A stretch of DNA of 64,000 nucleotides from Burkholderia glumae LMG 2196 = ATCC 33617 (GTDB lineage: Bacteria > Pseudomonadota > Gammaproteobacteria > Burkholderiales > Burkholderiaceae). The stretch is from assembly GCF_000960995.1 (NCBI RefSeq), contig NZ_CP009433.1, positions 62,001 to 126,000 of the forward strand, written 5' to 3'. The first letter of the stretch is position 1. Each line of letters starts with the position of its first letter. This document shows, piece after piece, positions 1-7,865 of this stretch. The notes beneath the pieces were generated by a model that saw only the letters and a list, made by a program, of their open reading frames with translations, had not been told where the DNA came from and did no database searches. The translations under genes were made by a program, and so were the position numbers.

Positions 1-197
1 ATTTTGCGTCTTGCCATATCGCAGACGATACGATTTCTGCTACGTCATGTCTAGGTTATGTTAGCGGCTCTTAACGGCAGAAAACGAGGAATGACCCTGC
101 CCGCTTTCTTCGAACCGTTTCAATCTTGGAAAACGGCCGCAGCAGACAGACTGGTAACGTACCTACGGGTCCCCGATGAGCGAGTTCGGTCGCCTCG

Positions 198-623
198 TCA
201 CGCTTGATCAGGAATCGCTGATCGTCCGGCCTGCGCGACTTGTTTCGCGCGCTCCTGCGCATCCAGATATCGATGGCTCGGAACACCGAGCAGTTGTTGG
301 TCGTGCAGCGCCAGGATCTGCTCGATCGCCTTACGCGCGATCGTCTCCAGCGTGAGGCCTCCCTCGCCCAGTTGCCCGAAGCAGGCTTCCAACGCCGCTT
401 CGGCCAGACGAAACCGCGCGGTCGACACCGCTTCCCGCTCCTCGGGTAACGCCAACAAATAGGTGACCTCCACCACGTTGAGAAGAATCGCAAGCTGAGC
501 CGGTTCGGCACGCTGGTCGAGCAACAGGGACCACGCCACGTGATGCCGCAGTTGTTGCTGCCGTACCAACGCAGACGGTAACGGCAACAGGTGCGTCTTG
601 GTCAAGGGGCGGCGTCGTCTCAT
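198..623 (-). CDS. Small plasmid-type protein of unknown function
   Basis: A 141-residue protein. The N-terminus is basic (MRRRRPLTKTHLLPLPSALV), and a helical hydrophobic stretch follows (AILLNVVEVTYLLAL) with a C-terminal helix around ALHDQQLLGV. From memory, similar short proteins on Burkholderia and Ralstonia replicons are often labelled Fis-like regulators, but I see no clear Fis helix-turn-helix, so no function is assigned. It lies on the same strand as the recombinase gene and would have sat about 85 bp downstream of it before the IS element separated them, so it was probably the last gene of that operon. Confidence 0.6.
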   Translation of the reverse strand: MRRRRPLTKTHLLPLPSALVRQQQLRHHVAWSLLLDQRAEPAQLAILLNVVEVTYLLALPEEREAVSTARFRLAEAALEACFGQLGEGGLTLETIARKAIEQILALHDQQLLGVPSHRYLDAQERAKQVAQAGRSAIPDQA

Positions 624-710
624 CGGGTTCGGATAACGATGTCAAGATATTGCTGGGGGCGCCGGGGCCGTCGAGTTTTTGTCCAGACCAGCGCGCCGGC
701 CGCTCGCTTA

Positions 711-1624
711 GAGGCCAGTTCAAAAACTCCCGAGAGGGGCTGTTTACTTCCTCGGCAAGCTGTTAACCTTGGGCATCAGAACAACGGAAGTCCAAGGATG
801 GAAGCGCCAATCATTGACGACGAACTGTGGATACTGATCGAACCATTGCTGCCACCTGCGAAGCTTCGAGCGAAGAGCGATCCTGGTCGCCCGCGCGTGT
901 CCGACCGTGCGGCTCTCAACGGCATCCTGTTCGTGTTCAAAACGGGAATTCGTTGGAACCACTTGCCGACTCGTCTGGGCTTTGGCTCGGGCGCCACATG
1001 CTGGCGGCGATTGAGCGACTGGCAAAAGGCTGGTGTATGGGACCAACTGCACGAGTTGCTACTCGACAAGTTGCGTGCGGCCGGCCAAATCGATCTGTCA
1101 TACGCTGCGGTCGATTCGTCGTCCGTGCGCGCCGTTGGGGCGGGCGAAAAACTGGCCCGAACCCCACTGATCGCGCGCGACCCGGTTCCAAGCACCACGT
1201 CCTCGTAGACGCCAACGGCGTTCCTCTCGTTGCGATCCTGACTGGCGCGAACACCAACGACGTCACGCAGTTGCTGCCGCTCGTTGATGCGATTCCACCC
1301 ATTCGCGGCGTTCGTGGCCGACCGCTTCAGAAGCCCGGCGTCGTCTACGCCGATCGTGGCTACGATTCCACCCGACATCGTCGCGCGTTGCGCGAACGCG
1401 GTATCAAGCCCGTGATCGCCAAGCGCCGGACCGAGCATGGCAGTGGTCTGGGCAAGTATCGTTGGGTAGTCGAACGTACGCATTCCTGGCTCCACAATTT
1501 CCGGCGCCTACGCACTCGCTTCGAGCGAAGTGCCTACATTCACGAAGCATTCCTCAAACTTGGCTGCTCGCTCATCTGTTGGAACATCTTCAGACGAGCT
1601 GTGCAGGGTTTTTGAACTGGCCTC
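711..1624 (+). mobile_element. IS5-family (IS427-type) insertion sequence
   Basis: A complete 914-bp element. Its ends are 17-bp perfect inverted repeats, GAGGCCAGTTCAAAAAC at 711-727 and the reverse complement at 1608-1624. It is flanked by a TTA direct repeat (708-710 and 1625-1627), the 3-bp TNA-type duplication known for the IS427 group. The right-hand TTA is the stop codon (TAA on the minus strand) of the adjacent recombinase gene. It carries one transposase gene in two overlapping frames. Both ends and the duplication are intact, so the insertion looks recent. Confidence 0.92.
798..1615 (+). CDS. IS427-type DDE transposase, made by -1 frameshift
   Basis: The transposase is encoded in two frames. 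The first starts at ATG 798 (MEAPIIDDELWILIEPLLPP), carries the IS5-type N-terminal DUF4096-like region, and runs out of frame near 1208. The second frame supplies the catalytic half: AVDSSSVRA (first Asp, before the shift), TGPNPTDRARPGSKHHVLVD, YADRGYDS (second Asp) and WVVERTHSWL (catalytic Glu). The frames join if the ribosome slips back one base on a GAAAAAC run near 1147-1153, giving ..AGEK/TGPNPTD... This is the usual expression mode of IS427-group elements. A sequencing or natural indel is less likely because the slippery A run lies exactly where the family needs it. Confidence 0.9.
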
Positions 1625-3460
1625 TTACTTGGCTCGGCGGGCAGCCAAGCGCGCATGATACTTCGCGCTTTCCTGGCGCATGCGCTGCTGCTCGGCGTTG
1701 ACATAGATCGTGGTGGTTTGCAGCGAGCCATGGCCCAGTACCTGCTGCAGCACCTCGATCGCCATGCCGGCCGCAGCCGACTGCGTGCCGAACGTGTGCC
1801 GGAACGCGTGGGGCGAGGTCGCGGCCAGCTGCCGACGGGCCGACTCCTCCCAATCCGGCAGTTGCTCGAGTAGGCGCCTGAGGGCCCGTGTCACGACCCG
1901 CCGTGCGGCGCGCGGGGTATAGCCGGCCACGCGCGTCACCTCCCCCGTCTCGGTCACGCCGAACTTTTCCCGACTGGCCGGCGTGGGCGGCACCACCGTC
2001 GGCGCCACCAGCGGCACGCCGTCGGCCGCGGCGCCGGGCGCGTCCAGATCCAGGCCGCGGTCCTGCCAGTGCTCGCGCAGTGCCTGCACGGTGTCCTCGG
2101 TCAGCGGCACGATGCGCTCCTTGCTACCCTTGCCGATCAAGCGCAGCATCCAGGTCGCGGGCGTGTCGTCCTCGGCAGGCCACCACTGCAGCCCGCCCCG
2201 CTCCACCGTCACGGCCTCCTCGATTCTCAGGCCCGCGTCGCCCATCAGCAGCACCAACGCACGCGCCACGCGCCAGTCCGGGCCCTGTGGCCCCAGGCCT
2301 TCGGCGCGCTCGGCGAGTTCCGCGCGCACCCGGCTCCACACGTCGATCGGTAGCGCCCGCTGGACCTGCAGCTTGGTCGCCCGCTTGACGGGCTTTGGGT
2401 CGGTTACGGCCACCCACGGGTTGCCAGCCAGGTAGCGCACCTTCACCAGCCAGTCGAACGCCGCGCGCAGCGTGCGCACGGCATAGCGCTGGCTGTCGAG
2501 CGACAGCGGCGTCAGGGCGAACGGGCGCCAGCGGCCCGAGGCACGGGAGGCCGGCGGCCCACGGAACGTGTCCGAGGGGTTGGCCAGAAACGCCTTGTAG
2601 GCTTCGCAGTCGTCGACCAGGATCGAGGACATCGGGCGGCCGCGCTCGAGCACGCACCACAGCACGAAGCGCTCGAGTTCGCGCCAGTACGCGCGCTGGG
2701 TGGCCGCCTGACCGTCGTAACGATGCAGGTACGCGAACACCGCGTCCAGGTCGTGGGCGGCCGAGATGTAGGGAAACGCCGGTGCGCGGTTGGCGCCCCG
2801 GGCGCCGGCGAGCTCGTGCGGCACCACCAGGCGGTGGATCGGCACCAGCTGGCCCCGACGCAGCGCGACGCGCGTCTCGGGCGCGGCCAGCAACGGATCG
2901 ACCCCATCGACATCGGCGTCCACTGTCTGGCCGATCGTCTCGGCGTGCCGGCGCAACCAGGCCACTAGCGCCCGCGCCCGACCGACGCCGATGCGCGGTA
3001 CCGAGCGCCACCAGGCGCCGCCTCGGCGGTTGCAGTACGCGACGAGCTCGCCCACCGTGGCCACGTCGACCTCGGCCAGGCGCTGTGCGACCAGCGGCCG
3101 GAACCAGCGCGCGACGGCGTGATTCGCCGCCGGCGCGGCCTTGGCCCAACTGCCGGCCGCCAGCTCGATCATCTGCAGCGACACGGGAGTCAGGCGCGGC
3201 TCGCCGTACTTGCGGATCGACGCCTGCAGGTGCTCAACCAGGACGGACGAGCCCTCGCGCAGCGCGATCGACACCAGGTCGTCGCGCATGGTGCGCAGCA
3301 GACGCTCGACGTCCAGCACCTCGTGTTCTTCCGGGTCGAAGTACAGCCGAGCAATGGTCGCGATCGGCAGCCCTTTTACGCGCGCGCGCAGCGCCGTGAA
3401 TTCGGTGCGCGAATAGGTTCGGGGCGGCGGCAGCTCGAGCTGCTGGGGGCGATTGGCCAT
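1625..3460 (-). CDS. Large tyrosine site-specific recombinase
   Basis: A 611-residue integrase-type tyrosine recombinase. The C-terminal catalytic domain shows the first Arg in GLRIEEA (about residue 400), a Lys in GKGSKERIVPL, the HxxR pair in SPHAFRHTFG (H551, R554), H577 in LGHGSLQ and the nucleophile Y586 in TTTIYVNAEQ, so it is probably active. The 250-residue N-terminal extension resembles the arm and SAM-like regions of large plasmid integrases. I chose ATG 3460, 2 bp after the stop of the upstream gene, over the longer GTG-type start. The gene ends at TAA (1627-1625), which is exactly the IS target. Likely roles are multimer resolution or integration; no recombination site was recognised. 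Confidence 0.88.
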   Translation of the reverse strand: MANRPQQLELPPPRTYSRTEFTALRARVKGLPIATIARLYFDPEEHEVLDVERLLRTMRDDLVSIALREGSSVLVEHLQASIRKYGEPRLTPVSLQMIELAAGSWAKAAPAANHAVARWFRPLVAQRLAEVDVATVGELVAYCNRRGGAWWRSVPRIGVGRARALVAWLRRHAETIGQTVDADVDGVDPLLAAPETRVALRRGQLVPIHRLVVPHELAGARGANRAPAFPYISAAHDLDAVFAYLHRYDGQAATQRAYWRELERFVLWCVLERGRPMSSILVDDCEAYKAFLANPSDTFRGPPASRASGRWRPFALTPLSLDSQRYAVRTLRAAFDWLVKVRYLAGNPWVAVTDPKPVKRATKLQVQRALPIDVWSRVRAELAERAEGLGPQGPDWRVARALVLLMGDAGLRIEEAVTVERGGLQWWPAEDDTPATWMLRLIGKGSKERIVPLTEDTVQALREHWQDRGLDLDAPGAAADGVPLVAPTVVPPTPASREKFGVTETGEVTRVAGYTPRAARRVVTRALRRLLEQLPDWEESARRQLAATSPHAFRHTFGTQSAAAGMAIEVLQQVLGHGSLQTTTIYVNAEQQRMRQESAKYHARLAARRAK

Positions 3461-3462
3461 CG

Positions 3463-3804
3463 TCAGGCCCGGGCCGTCTTGCGACGGGCAGGCGCGGCGA
3501 ACTGCTTGCACCAGTCGGCCTCCGCCACGGCGTCGAGAGCCAGGATCGCGGCCTCGCGTGCCTGGTCGATGGTGGCCGCCGCCACCTGCGGAATGCTGCG
3601 GCCTGTCTCGACGTCCGACACCGAGTATTCAACGCTCGTGATCGAACGCGAGCGACTGGATCGGTGGACGGCGAACGTGCGATCGCGGTACGTGAACGGC
3701 ACGCCGATCACCTCGACTCGCAGACCGATGGCCAGCGCGATCTCGAACACGATGCCGTCGACGCGGCGGGCCGAGGTGCTGGAGGTGATGGTAGGACGAT
3801 TCAT
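3463..3804 (-). CDS. Conserved small protein coupled to the recombinase
   Basis: A 113-residue soluble protein starting at ATG 3804 (MNRPTITSSTSARR). The N-terminal half is beta-rich (FEIALAIGLRVEVIGVPFTYRDRTFAVHR). The C-terminal half is helical and Ala-rich (AATIDQAREAAILALDAVAEADWCKQF) with a basic tail (ARRKTARA). The stop codon lies 2 bp before the recombinase ATG, so translation is probably coupled, and a role as accessory or directionality factor is a reasonable guess. No family was recognised. A GTG start 60 bases upstream is possible but would intrude into the spacer. Confidence 0.6.
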   Translation of the reverse strand: MNRPTITSSTSARRVDGIVFEIALAIGLRVEVIGVPFTYRDRTFAVHRSSRSRSITSVEYSVSDVETGRSIPQVAAATIDQAREAAILALDAVAEADWCKQFAAPARRKTARA

Positions 3805-3860
3805 AGGTCGTTGTCTGTGGGGTCTCGCGGGACTAGCGGAAATCCCGCGCGAGACGAGGA

Positions 3861-4106
3861 TCACGTCAGGTAGTCGGATACCGATTGGACCGGGCCGGCG
3901 GCTGCCCGCCGCGCCGCGTCACGCGCGATGCGCTCGGGCGACTCATCGGCCAAGGGCGCCGGCCTTGCCGACGCCGTACAACCGCTCACGAGCAGCAACA
4001 GCAGCACCACGAGTTGCCGCTTGAAGCGGCGCTGAATCGCCACGACGGCACGCAGTCCGAAACGGGATCGGCGGTCACGAGCGTGCCCGGAAGGCACGGC
4101 GCTCAT
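3861..4106 (-). CDS. Small putative lipoprotein
   Basis: An 81-residue protein with a hydrophobic stretch RQLVVLLLLLVSGC that ends in a lipobox (VSGC), followed by a short hydrophilic mature part (TASARPAPLADESPERIARDAARR). The ATG at 4106 overlaps the stop of the upstream gene as ATGA. That start leaves a long, basic N-region of about 30 residues, so an internal GTG around 4040 may be the true start. A tiny lipoprotein in a recombinase operon could act in surface exclusion or envelope anchoring, but nothing in the sequence shows which. Confidence 0.5.
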   Translation of the reverse strand: MSAVPSGHARDRRSRFGLRAVVAIQRRFKRQLVVLLLLLVSGCTASARPAPLADESPERIARDAARRAAAGPVQSVSDYLT

Positions 4107-4345
4107 CGCGGCAACGCCAGCATATGGCGCAGCCGCGCTTCGTCGTACCGATAGTTCGAGGCGGCTGGATCCTTCGCGGCGAGCAGTACCTGAACGAGCG
4201 AACACCAAAGGTCGAACGCGCCCCGCGCACGACCCTCGGCGACTTGAGCGCCACCGATGCCGCCTTGCTCAGCATCGACAAGATGCCGAAGCACTTCATT
4301 GAGTGTGTGCGTGGTGAGCTGGGGGTATGTCAGGCCTGAGTTCAC
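4103..4345 (-). CDS. Small protein, paralogue of the next gene upstream
   Basis: An 80-residue protein starting at GTG 4345, 5 bases after an AAGGAG ribosome binding site. The core reads LNEVLRHLVDAEQ...GAFDLWCSLVQVLLAAKDP...YDEARLRHMLAL. It aligns by eye with the 94-residue product encoded at 4359-4643: a conserved (I/L)R..L.DAE, then GAF.LW..L.Q.L....DP, then D.ARL..L. The two genes therefore arose by tandem duplication. They are cotranscribed with a 13-bp gap, and this gene's TGA overlaps the lipoprotein ATG. Function unknown; all-helical. Confidence 0.6.
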   Translation of the reverse strand: MNSGLTYPQLTTHTLNEVLRHLVDAEQGGIGGAQVAEGRARGAFDLWCSLVQVLLAAKDPAASNYRYDEARLRHMLALPR

Positions 4346-4358
4346 GATCACTCCTTGG

Positions 4359-4643
4359 TTAATTCCCTGACGGGGCCGCCTCACGCGGCGGAGGCGCGTC
4401 GCCGATCAAGGCGTTCAGACGCGCCTGGTCGGCTTCGAACTCCGCGGTCGCCAACGGATCGGCTGGATCCGCCAGGTCCTGCATCAGGCGATTCCAGAGC
4501 ACGAACGCCCCGTTGGCGAAGTCTTGATACATCTGCTTGCGGTTCGGGTGGGAACTGCGTTCGGCGTCGGCCAGGCATTCACGGATACACGATTCGGTGC
4601 GATCCGTCAGGTGGCGCGCCGTCATCATCTGGCGGTGCGGCAT
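4359..4643 (-). CDS. Small helical protein, first gene of the recombinase operon
   Basis: A 94-residue protein, ATG at 4643 preceded by GAGG six bases away. The sequence TESCIRECLADAERSSHPNRKQ is followed by GAFVLWNRLMQDLADPADP and DQARLNALIGD. It is a diverged copy of the downstream 80-residue protein. It appears to head a leftward operon of two paralogues, a lipoprotein, a 113-residue protein and the tyrosine recombinase. No known domain was recognised. A longer start at 4766 exists but lacks a ribosome binding site. Confidence 0.6.
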   Translation of the reverse strand: MPHRQMMTARHLTDRTESCIRECLADAERSSHPNRKQMYQDFANGAFVLWNRLMQDLADPADPLATAEFEADQARLNALIGDAPPPREAAPSGN

Positions 4644-4994
4644 CACGAACCTCGAGCAAGGACAAAACACAAGATACGACACGGGTTGGCGTCCCAAGAT
4701 CCCATCGGTGGCGGGCTCGGCGCCGAGCGCCTTACCAGCCGGCGCCGTTGAACGCAGCCCACTCACCCATCACGCGTCGCGTTTGTGGGACGGTGAGGGG
4801 GAAGGGTTTGACGACGAGGCCGAATGCTCAGCCGCAGCGGCCCGCCCTCCTCTGCCGGTCTCAGCGGCAGCCAACCCCGCCCGTCAAAGCAAGGGTTTAC
4901 CCTATATTCAATGAGACATAATTCGATCCTAGGTGATTTTACGACATTAATTTCAAGTCTGCTAATGGTGCTTAGCGGACTTGACGACGCCCCC
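4644..4994. other. Intergenic region with AT-rich candidate promoter
   Basis: No gene is supported here. The part from 4905 to 4975 is much more AT-rich than its surroundings and probably holds the promoter of the leftward recombinase operon, though no single -35/-10 pair stands out. A small inverted repeat AGGGT-TT-ACCCT at 4892-4903 could be an operator half-site pair. Confidence 0.4.
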
Positions 4995-5016
4995 AAAAAA
5001 CCCGGCCGAGGCCGGG
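4995..5016 (-). terminator. Rho-independent terminator of the GNAT toxin operon
   Basis: Read on the minus strand, a GC-only stem (5001-5016, arms CCCGGCC and GGCCGGG) is followed directly by six T residues (5000-4995). It lies 34 bp after the toxin stop codon and closes the toxin-antitoxin operon. Confidence 0.9.
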
Positions 5017-5049
5017 TAATCATTCCCAATCCAGCGTCCCGCGACGGCC

Positions 5050-5538
5050 CTACCTCACCGTTGCCAGCGGCAAAAACAACGCCAGCGGATCAGACGTGAG
5101 CGCCTGGAACCCAAAGTGGCCATAGAACGCCGCTGCGCCCTCGTCCTTCGCGTCGACCGTCAGCGCGACGGCTGGAATCTCCGAACGAGCAGCCCGGCGC
5201 AAGGCATTGACCAGCAATGCTGCCCCCAGTCCCCGTCCCCGATACCGCGCGTCGACGGCCAGGCGACCCATGCGAATCGCCGGGACGGCGGGATAGCGCG
5301 GCAGCTTCCGAATCATCTCCTGGGGCAGTTCCGCCAGCGCAATGCTGGCCGCCGATAACGTGTAGTAGCCCACCACAACATGGCCATCGAGCATCACAAA
5401 GCACGCGGCCACGCGGCGCCGAACATCCTGCGTCACGGTTTCACGCAGGTAGCGATCGAGCGCCGGCGTGCCGCATTCAAAACCCGTTCGATCGTGGGCC
5501 GCGTCGAGCGCAGCCACCGTGAGCTGCGGACCGGTCAT
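5050..5538 (-). CDS. GNAT-family toxin (TacT/AtaT-like acetyltransferase)
   Basis: A 162-residue Gcn5-related N-acetyltransferase of the toxin type, which by family acetylates the amino group of aminoacyl-tRNAs and blocks translation. The N-terminal signature is FECGTPALDRYLRETVTQD. The acetyl-CoA P-loop is visible as RMGRLAVDARYRGRGLGAALL, and the C-terminal part has DAKDEGAAAFYGHFGF, where the Tyr is the usual catalytic residue. Its ATG overlaps the antitoxin stop by 4 bases (ATGA) and the operon ends in a strong terminator. Length and order (antitoxin first) match the TacAT family, so function is well supported and it appears intact. Confidence 0.92.
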   Translation of the reverse strand: MTGPQLTVAALDAAHDRTGFECGTPALDRYLRETVTQDVRRRVAACFVMLDGHVVVGYYTLSAASIALAELPQEMIRKLPRYPAVPAIRMGRLAVDARYRGRGLGAALLVNALRRAARSEIPAVALTVDAKDEGAAAFYGHFGFQALTSDPLALFLPLATVR

Positions 5539-5804
5539 TCGTTACGCAGCAGCTGGTTATGACGATCGAGTGCCCGCTGCAAGGCTTCCGTGGGCTTGGC
5601 AGGCGACAGAATCGCCGCGGCGAAGCGTTCTGAATCCGCAACCGACAGCCGGATCACTTCGGCCTCGGAAATGGCGCGCTGCGCGGCTTCGCGCGCGGCG
5701 GAAACGACGAAATCGGACATTGTGCGCCCTTGGATCTCGGCGGCTCGACGAATCACCGAGAGCACGTCGGCTTCGACGCGCGCTTCAAAACGAGTGGTAG
5801 CCAT
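5535..5804 (-). CDS. DUF1778 ribbon-helix-helix antitoxin
   Basis: An 89-residue antitoxin. The N-terminus ATTRFEARVEADVLSVIRRAAEIQGRTMSDFVVSAAREAA is a typical DUF1778 ribbon-helix-helix DNA-binding domain. The C-terminal tail (ERFAAAILSPAKPTEALQRALDRHNQLLRNE) is the part that by family wraps and neutralises the GNAT toxin. A strong GGAGGAGGT ribosome binding site precedes the ATG. It is expected to repress its own operon together with the toxin by binding the two direct repeats just upstream. Confidence 0.92.
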   Translation of the reverse strand: MATTRFEARVEADVLSVIRRAAEIQGRTMSDFVVSAAREAAQRAISEAEVIRLSVADSERFAAAILSPAKPTEALQRALDRHNQLLRNE

Positions 5805-5826
5805 GGCTTGTTACCTCCTCCAGCCA

Positions 5827-5874
5827 CTGTACGTAAATTTGCCGGGCCGGTCAATCTGTACGTAAATTTGCCGG
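5827..5874 (-). promoter_or_regulatory. Duplicated operator of the toxin-antitoxin operon
   Basis: The 19-bp sequence CTGTACGTAAATTTGCCGG occurs twice without mismatch, at 5827-5845 and 5856-5874 (29 bp start to start), beginning 22 bp upstream of the antitoxin ATG. Position and duplication fit cooperative binding by ribbon-helix-helix antitoxin dimers. The AT-rich parts probably overlap the promoter. Confidence 0.8.
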
Positions 5875-6716
5875 ACACACTTGCGTGGATGGAACCAGCG
5901 ACCGCCGGGAAGCGCGCCCAAGGCAGCGTCCTCTGATAAGAGTAGTTATCACCTGTGCGATTTCGCTCCCGCCCAACCGCGGCGCCCGCCGCGCCCCCTC
6001 CCCTGCCCGCCTAGCCGCCCGCCAGCGCGAGGGCCGACCGCCCCAGCTCGAGCGCGGCGAGCAGCACGGCCAGGCCCACCCCGCCGCAGCCGAGCCGGGC
6101 CAGCTGGGCCACACGGCGCGCGCCGGCCGGGTGAGGATCGGCCGTCACGATCAGGCGATCGACGGCGGTGAGCAGACGGAGAAGACATTCGAGCATGGGG
6201 TCGGGACCGAGCGCCGACGGGCCGGCAATGAGGCCAGTGTGCCGGCGCCGGCGCCGCGGGTCCGCTTGTGGGTTCTTCGCGGCAGCTGCGGACCGTCGCT
6301 CGGGCCGGCGGCTGAGACCCCGGCGCCGGATCGACCGCGCGCAGCGGCTCGGCCGCGCTTCCGCCTGCTACGGTTCCGTCACGGTGGTGACAGTCCCATC
6401 ACGGCTCGGGACGCCGTCTCGTTACGATGGCGTCAACGGGGGACCGCTTGGAGCCTCGTGTCTTCCACCCTATGGTGCTCGCCGATGAATTCGCCTTGTC
6501 GATTCATCTGCGCGCTTTTAGAGAATGTAGGCGCTGCAGCGGATGACAGGAGCCGCTGCAGCGGCTGCCTCAGGATTATGCTGGCCGTCAACGAAAGCCC
6601 AGCAGTAATCTGATGTGCAGAAGAGCGCTCGGCCTCCTTACCTCGGGGCCTGGATAGGCAAATGCCGATTCCAGCGCCCGATGACCATCAAGACCCACCC
6701 GAGAGAATCGACCACT
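5875..6716. other. Region without a convincing gene
   Basis: About 840 bp between the toxin-antitoxin operator and the 188-residue gene. The open frames here lack ribosome binding sites and consistent composition. One doubtful small ORF (6011-6196, minus) is listed separately. A perfect 16-bp palindrome AGCCGCTGCAGCGGCT lies at 6551-6566. The part after about 6500 becomes less GC-rich, as in the following gene. Confidence 0.5.
6011..6196 (-). CDS. Doubtful small hydrophobic protein
   Basis: A 61-residue ORF (MLECLLRLLTAVDRLIVTAD...) with one strongly hydrophobic stretch near the C-terminus (VGLAVLLAALELGRSALALAGG). Small plasmid proteins of this look exist, and the hydrophobicity is not typical of a random GC-rich frame. 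There is no clear ribosome binding site and no neighbouring operon, so it may not be a gene. Confidence 0.22.
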   Translation of the reverse strand: MLECLLRLLTAVDRLIVTADPHPAGARRVAQLARLGCGGVGLAVLLAALELGRSALALAGG

Positions 6717-7283
6717 ATGCCCAACCAGCAGCCTTCCGCGGGCTCGCTCGCCGAAATTCGACGTACCCTCATTCCCTTCTATCAACAAGCGCTTTACGCG
6801 GGTCTTCGAGCATTAGAGCTTGATCAAAAATTCGATGTTCTCGAGCGGATAGACATTCGGGTCGAAGGTATCGCCGAGCCAGTTCATTCGACTATCATGG
6901 GCGCCTTCACTCAAAGTACGTCATCTATCGCGGCCGTCTACTCACGCCTGTTACTCGAATTTTTGGGCTTGAAAACCGGAGGTAGTTCGTCCGCACTGGT
7001 TTCAACCGGGAAACGCCGCCCAGGAGACATTGGTGTCGAGATGTTCTGTGATCGACACGGCGTGGCGGTGCCGAAAATTGATCCGTCTATTGTCGCGATC
7101 TTCGCAAATTCAAACAACGTGGCGAAAGCGTGGATCGCAACGTGCGATTTCGCGGGGCAACGACTGGCTCACATCACGACCGATTGGAGGTTGAATGGTG
7201 CCGACGTGAGGCCGATGCTTGCGTTGACATTCGAAACACTCCCCATCGTTCTGCAAAAGTATTTTTTCGACTTGCTTCCGTGA
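6717..7283 (+). CDS. Protein of unknown function, atypical base composition
   Basis: Probably 188 residues, starting at ATG 6717 (MPNQQPSAGSLAEIRRTLIPFYQQALYAGLRALEL); an in-frame ATG at 6681 is an alternative. The protein looks globular, with helical N-terminal half and mixed C-terminal half (DWRLNGADVRPMLALTFETLPIVLQKYFFDLLP). No family was recognised. Its codon use is visibly less GC-rich than the tra genes, suggesting separate acquisition. It stands alone between the toxin-antitoxin pair and the partition locus, so context gives no function. Confidence 0.6.
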   Translation: MPNQQPSAGSLAEIRRTLIPFYQQALYAGLRALELDQKFDVLERIDIRVEGIAEPVHSTIMGAFTQSTSSIAAVYSRLLLEFLGLKTGGSSSALVSTGKRRPGDIGVEMFCDRHGVAVPKIDPSIVAIFANSNNVAKAWIATCDFAGQRLAHITTDWRLNGADVRPMLALTFETLPIVLQKYFFDLLP

Positions 7284-7713
7284 CCGGCCGGGCGGCCCCT
7301 CCCCTTTCGTCGCGACCATAGATCGTCTGTACGCGCCGGGCGTTAAGCCGGCCGACTCGCCACAGGTCGTCCCTGACGACGAATTTAGAAATGTCAGGCC
7401 ATGTTATTAGGTGCGGGGCGAAGTCGTTAGCTGCCGGAACTCTGCCACCTAGCTTCTGCCCGCTCGCTCTGCGTCTCAGCACAGCATCAGGAGAGCGCCG
7501 AAGTCCAACACCGGGACGCCACGAGCCCGCCTGGCAAGGCCAAATTCACCAATGCGCCAGCCGCCCGCGGTGCTCCGGCCGGCGATTATGGCCAGTCGGG
7601 CGCGAGGAAGCACCCGAGACAGTGCCACCGGAGGGAAGGCGGCTCATAGACGTGCCCAATCGCGATTGAAACCTTGTTCCTCCACCGTGTAGAACCCAGC
7701 CCGCGACCCGGAT
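7284..7713. other. Gene-free spacer left of the partition locus
   Basis: About 430 bp with no supported gene. Short open frames on both strands lack starts with ribosome binding sites. It ends at the first parS-like palindrome. Confidence 0.5.
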
Positions 7714-7729
7714 GTTTCAACGTTGAAAC
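7714..7729. other. parS: parS-like centromere site 1
   Basis: Perfect 16-bp palindrome GTTTCAACGTTGAAAC, the distal copy of three identical sites upstream of parA. It resembles the bacterial parS consensus (GTTTCAC-GTGAAAC type) with two extra central bases. Expected to be bound by the helix-turn-helix of the ParB encoded at 8609-9646. Confidence 0.88.
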
Positions 7730-7824
7730 GTCGCTTGCGGAGGAGCCCACCCACGCCCATGGCGGCCCTCATGTGGTCTCAGCCCTGTCGATTTGCGTTG
7801 TCAAAAAAATATTTTTAATAAATC

Positions 7825-7853
7825 TTGCGAAAAACAAACTCATTCTTTAGAGT
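7825..7853 (+). promoter_or_regulatory. Candidate parAB promoter
   Basis: TTGCGA (7825-7830) and TAGAGT (7848-7853) are separated by 17 bp, directly after a very AT-rich tract (7801-7824). Transcription would begin around 7860, just before parS site 2, which would allow ParA/ParB autoregulation. Confidence 0.5.
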
Positions 7854-7865
7854 AGAGGCTTCGAA

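Noticed and set aside
6551..6566. Perfect 16-bp palindrome as a possible recombination or partition site
   Set aside because: Single copy with no relation to the parS or operator sequences found nearby; could be chance in GC-rich DNA.
5885..6613. Plus-strand ORF of 242 codons
   Set aside because: Arg/Pro/Ala-rich translation with no ribosome binding site, no domain and changing composition along its length.
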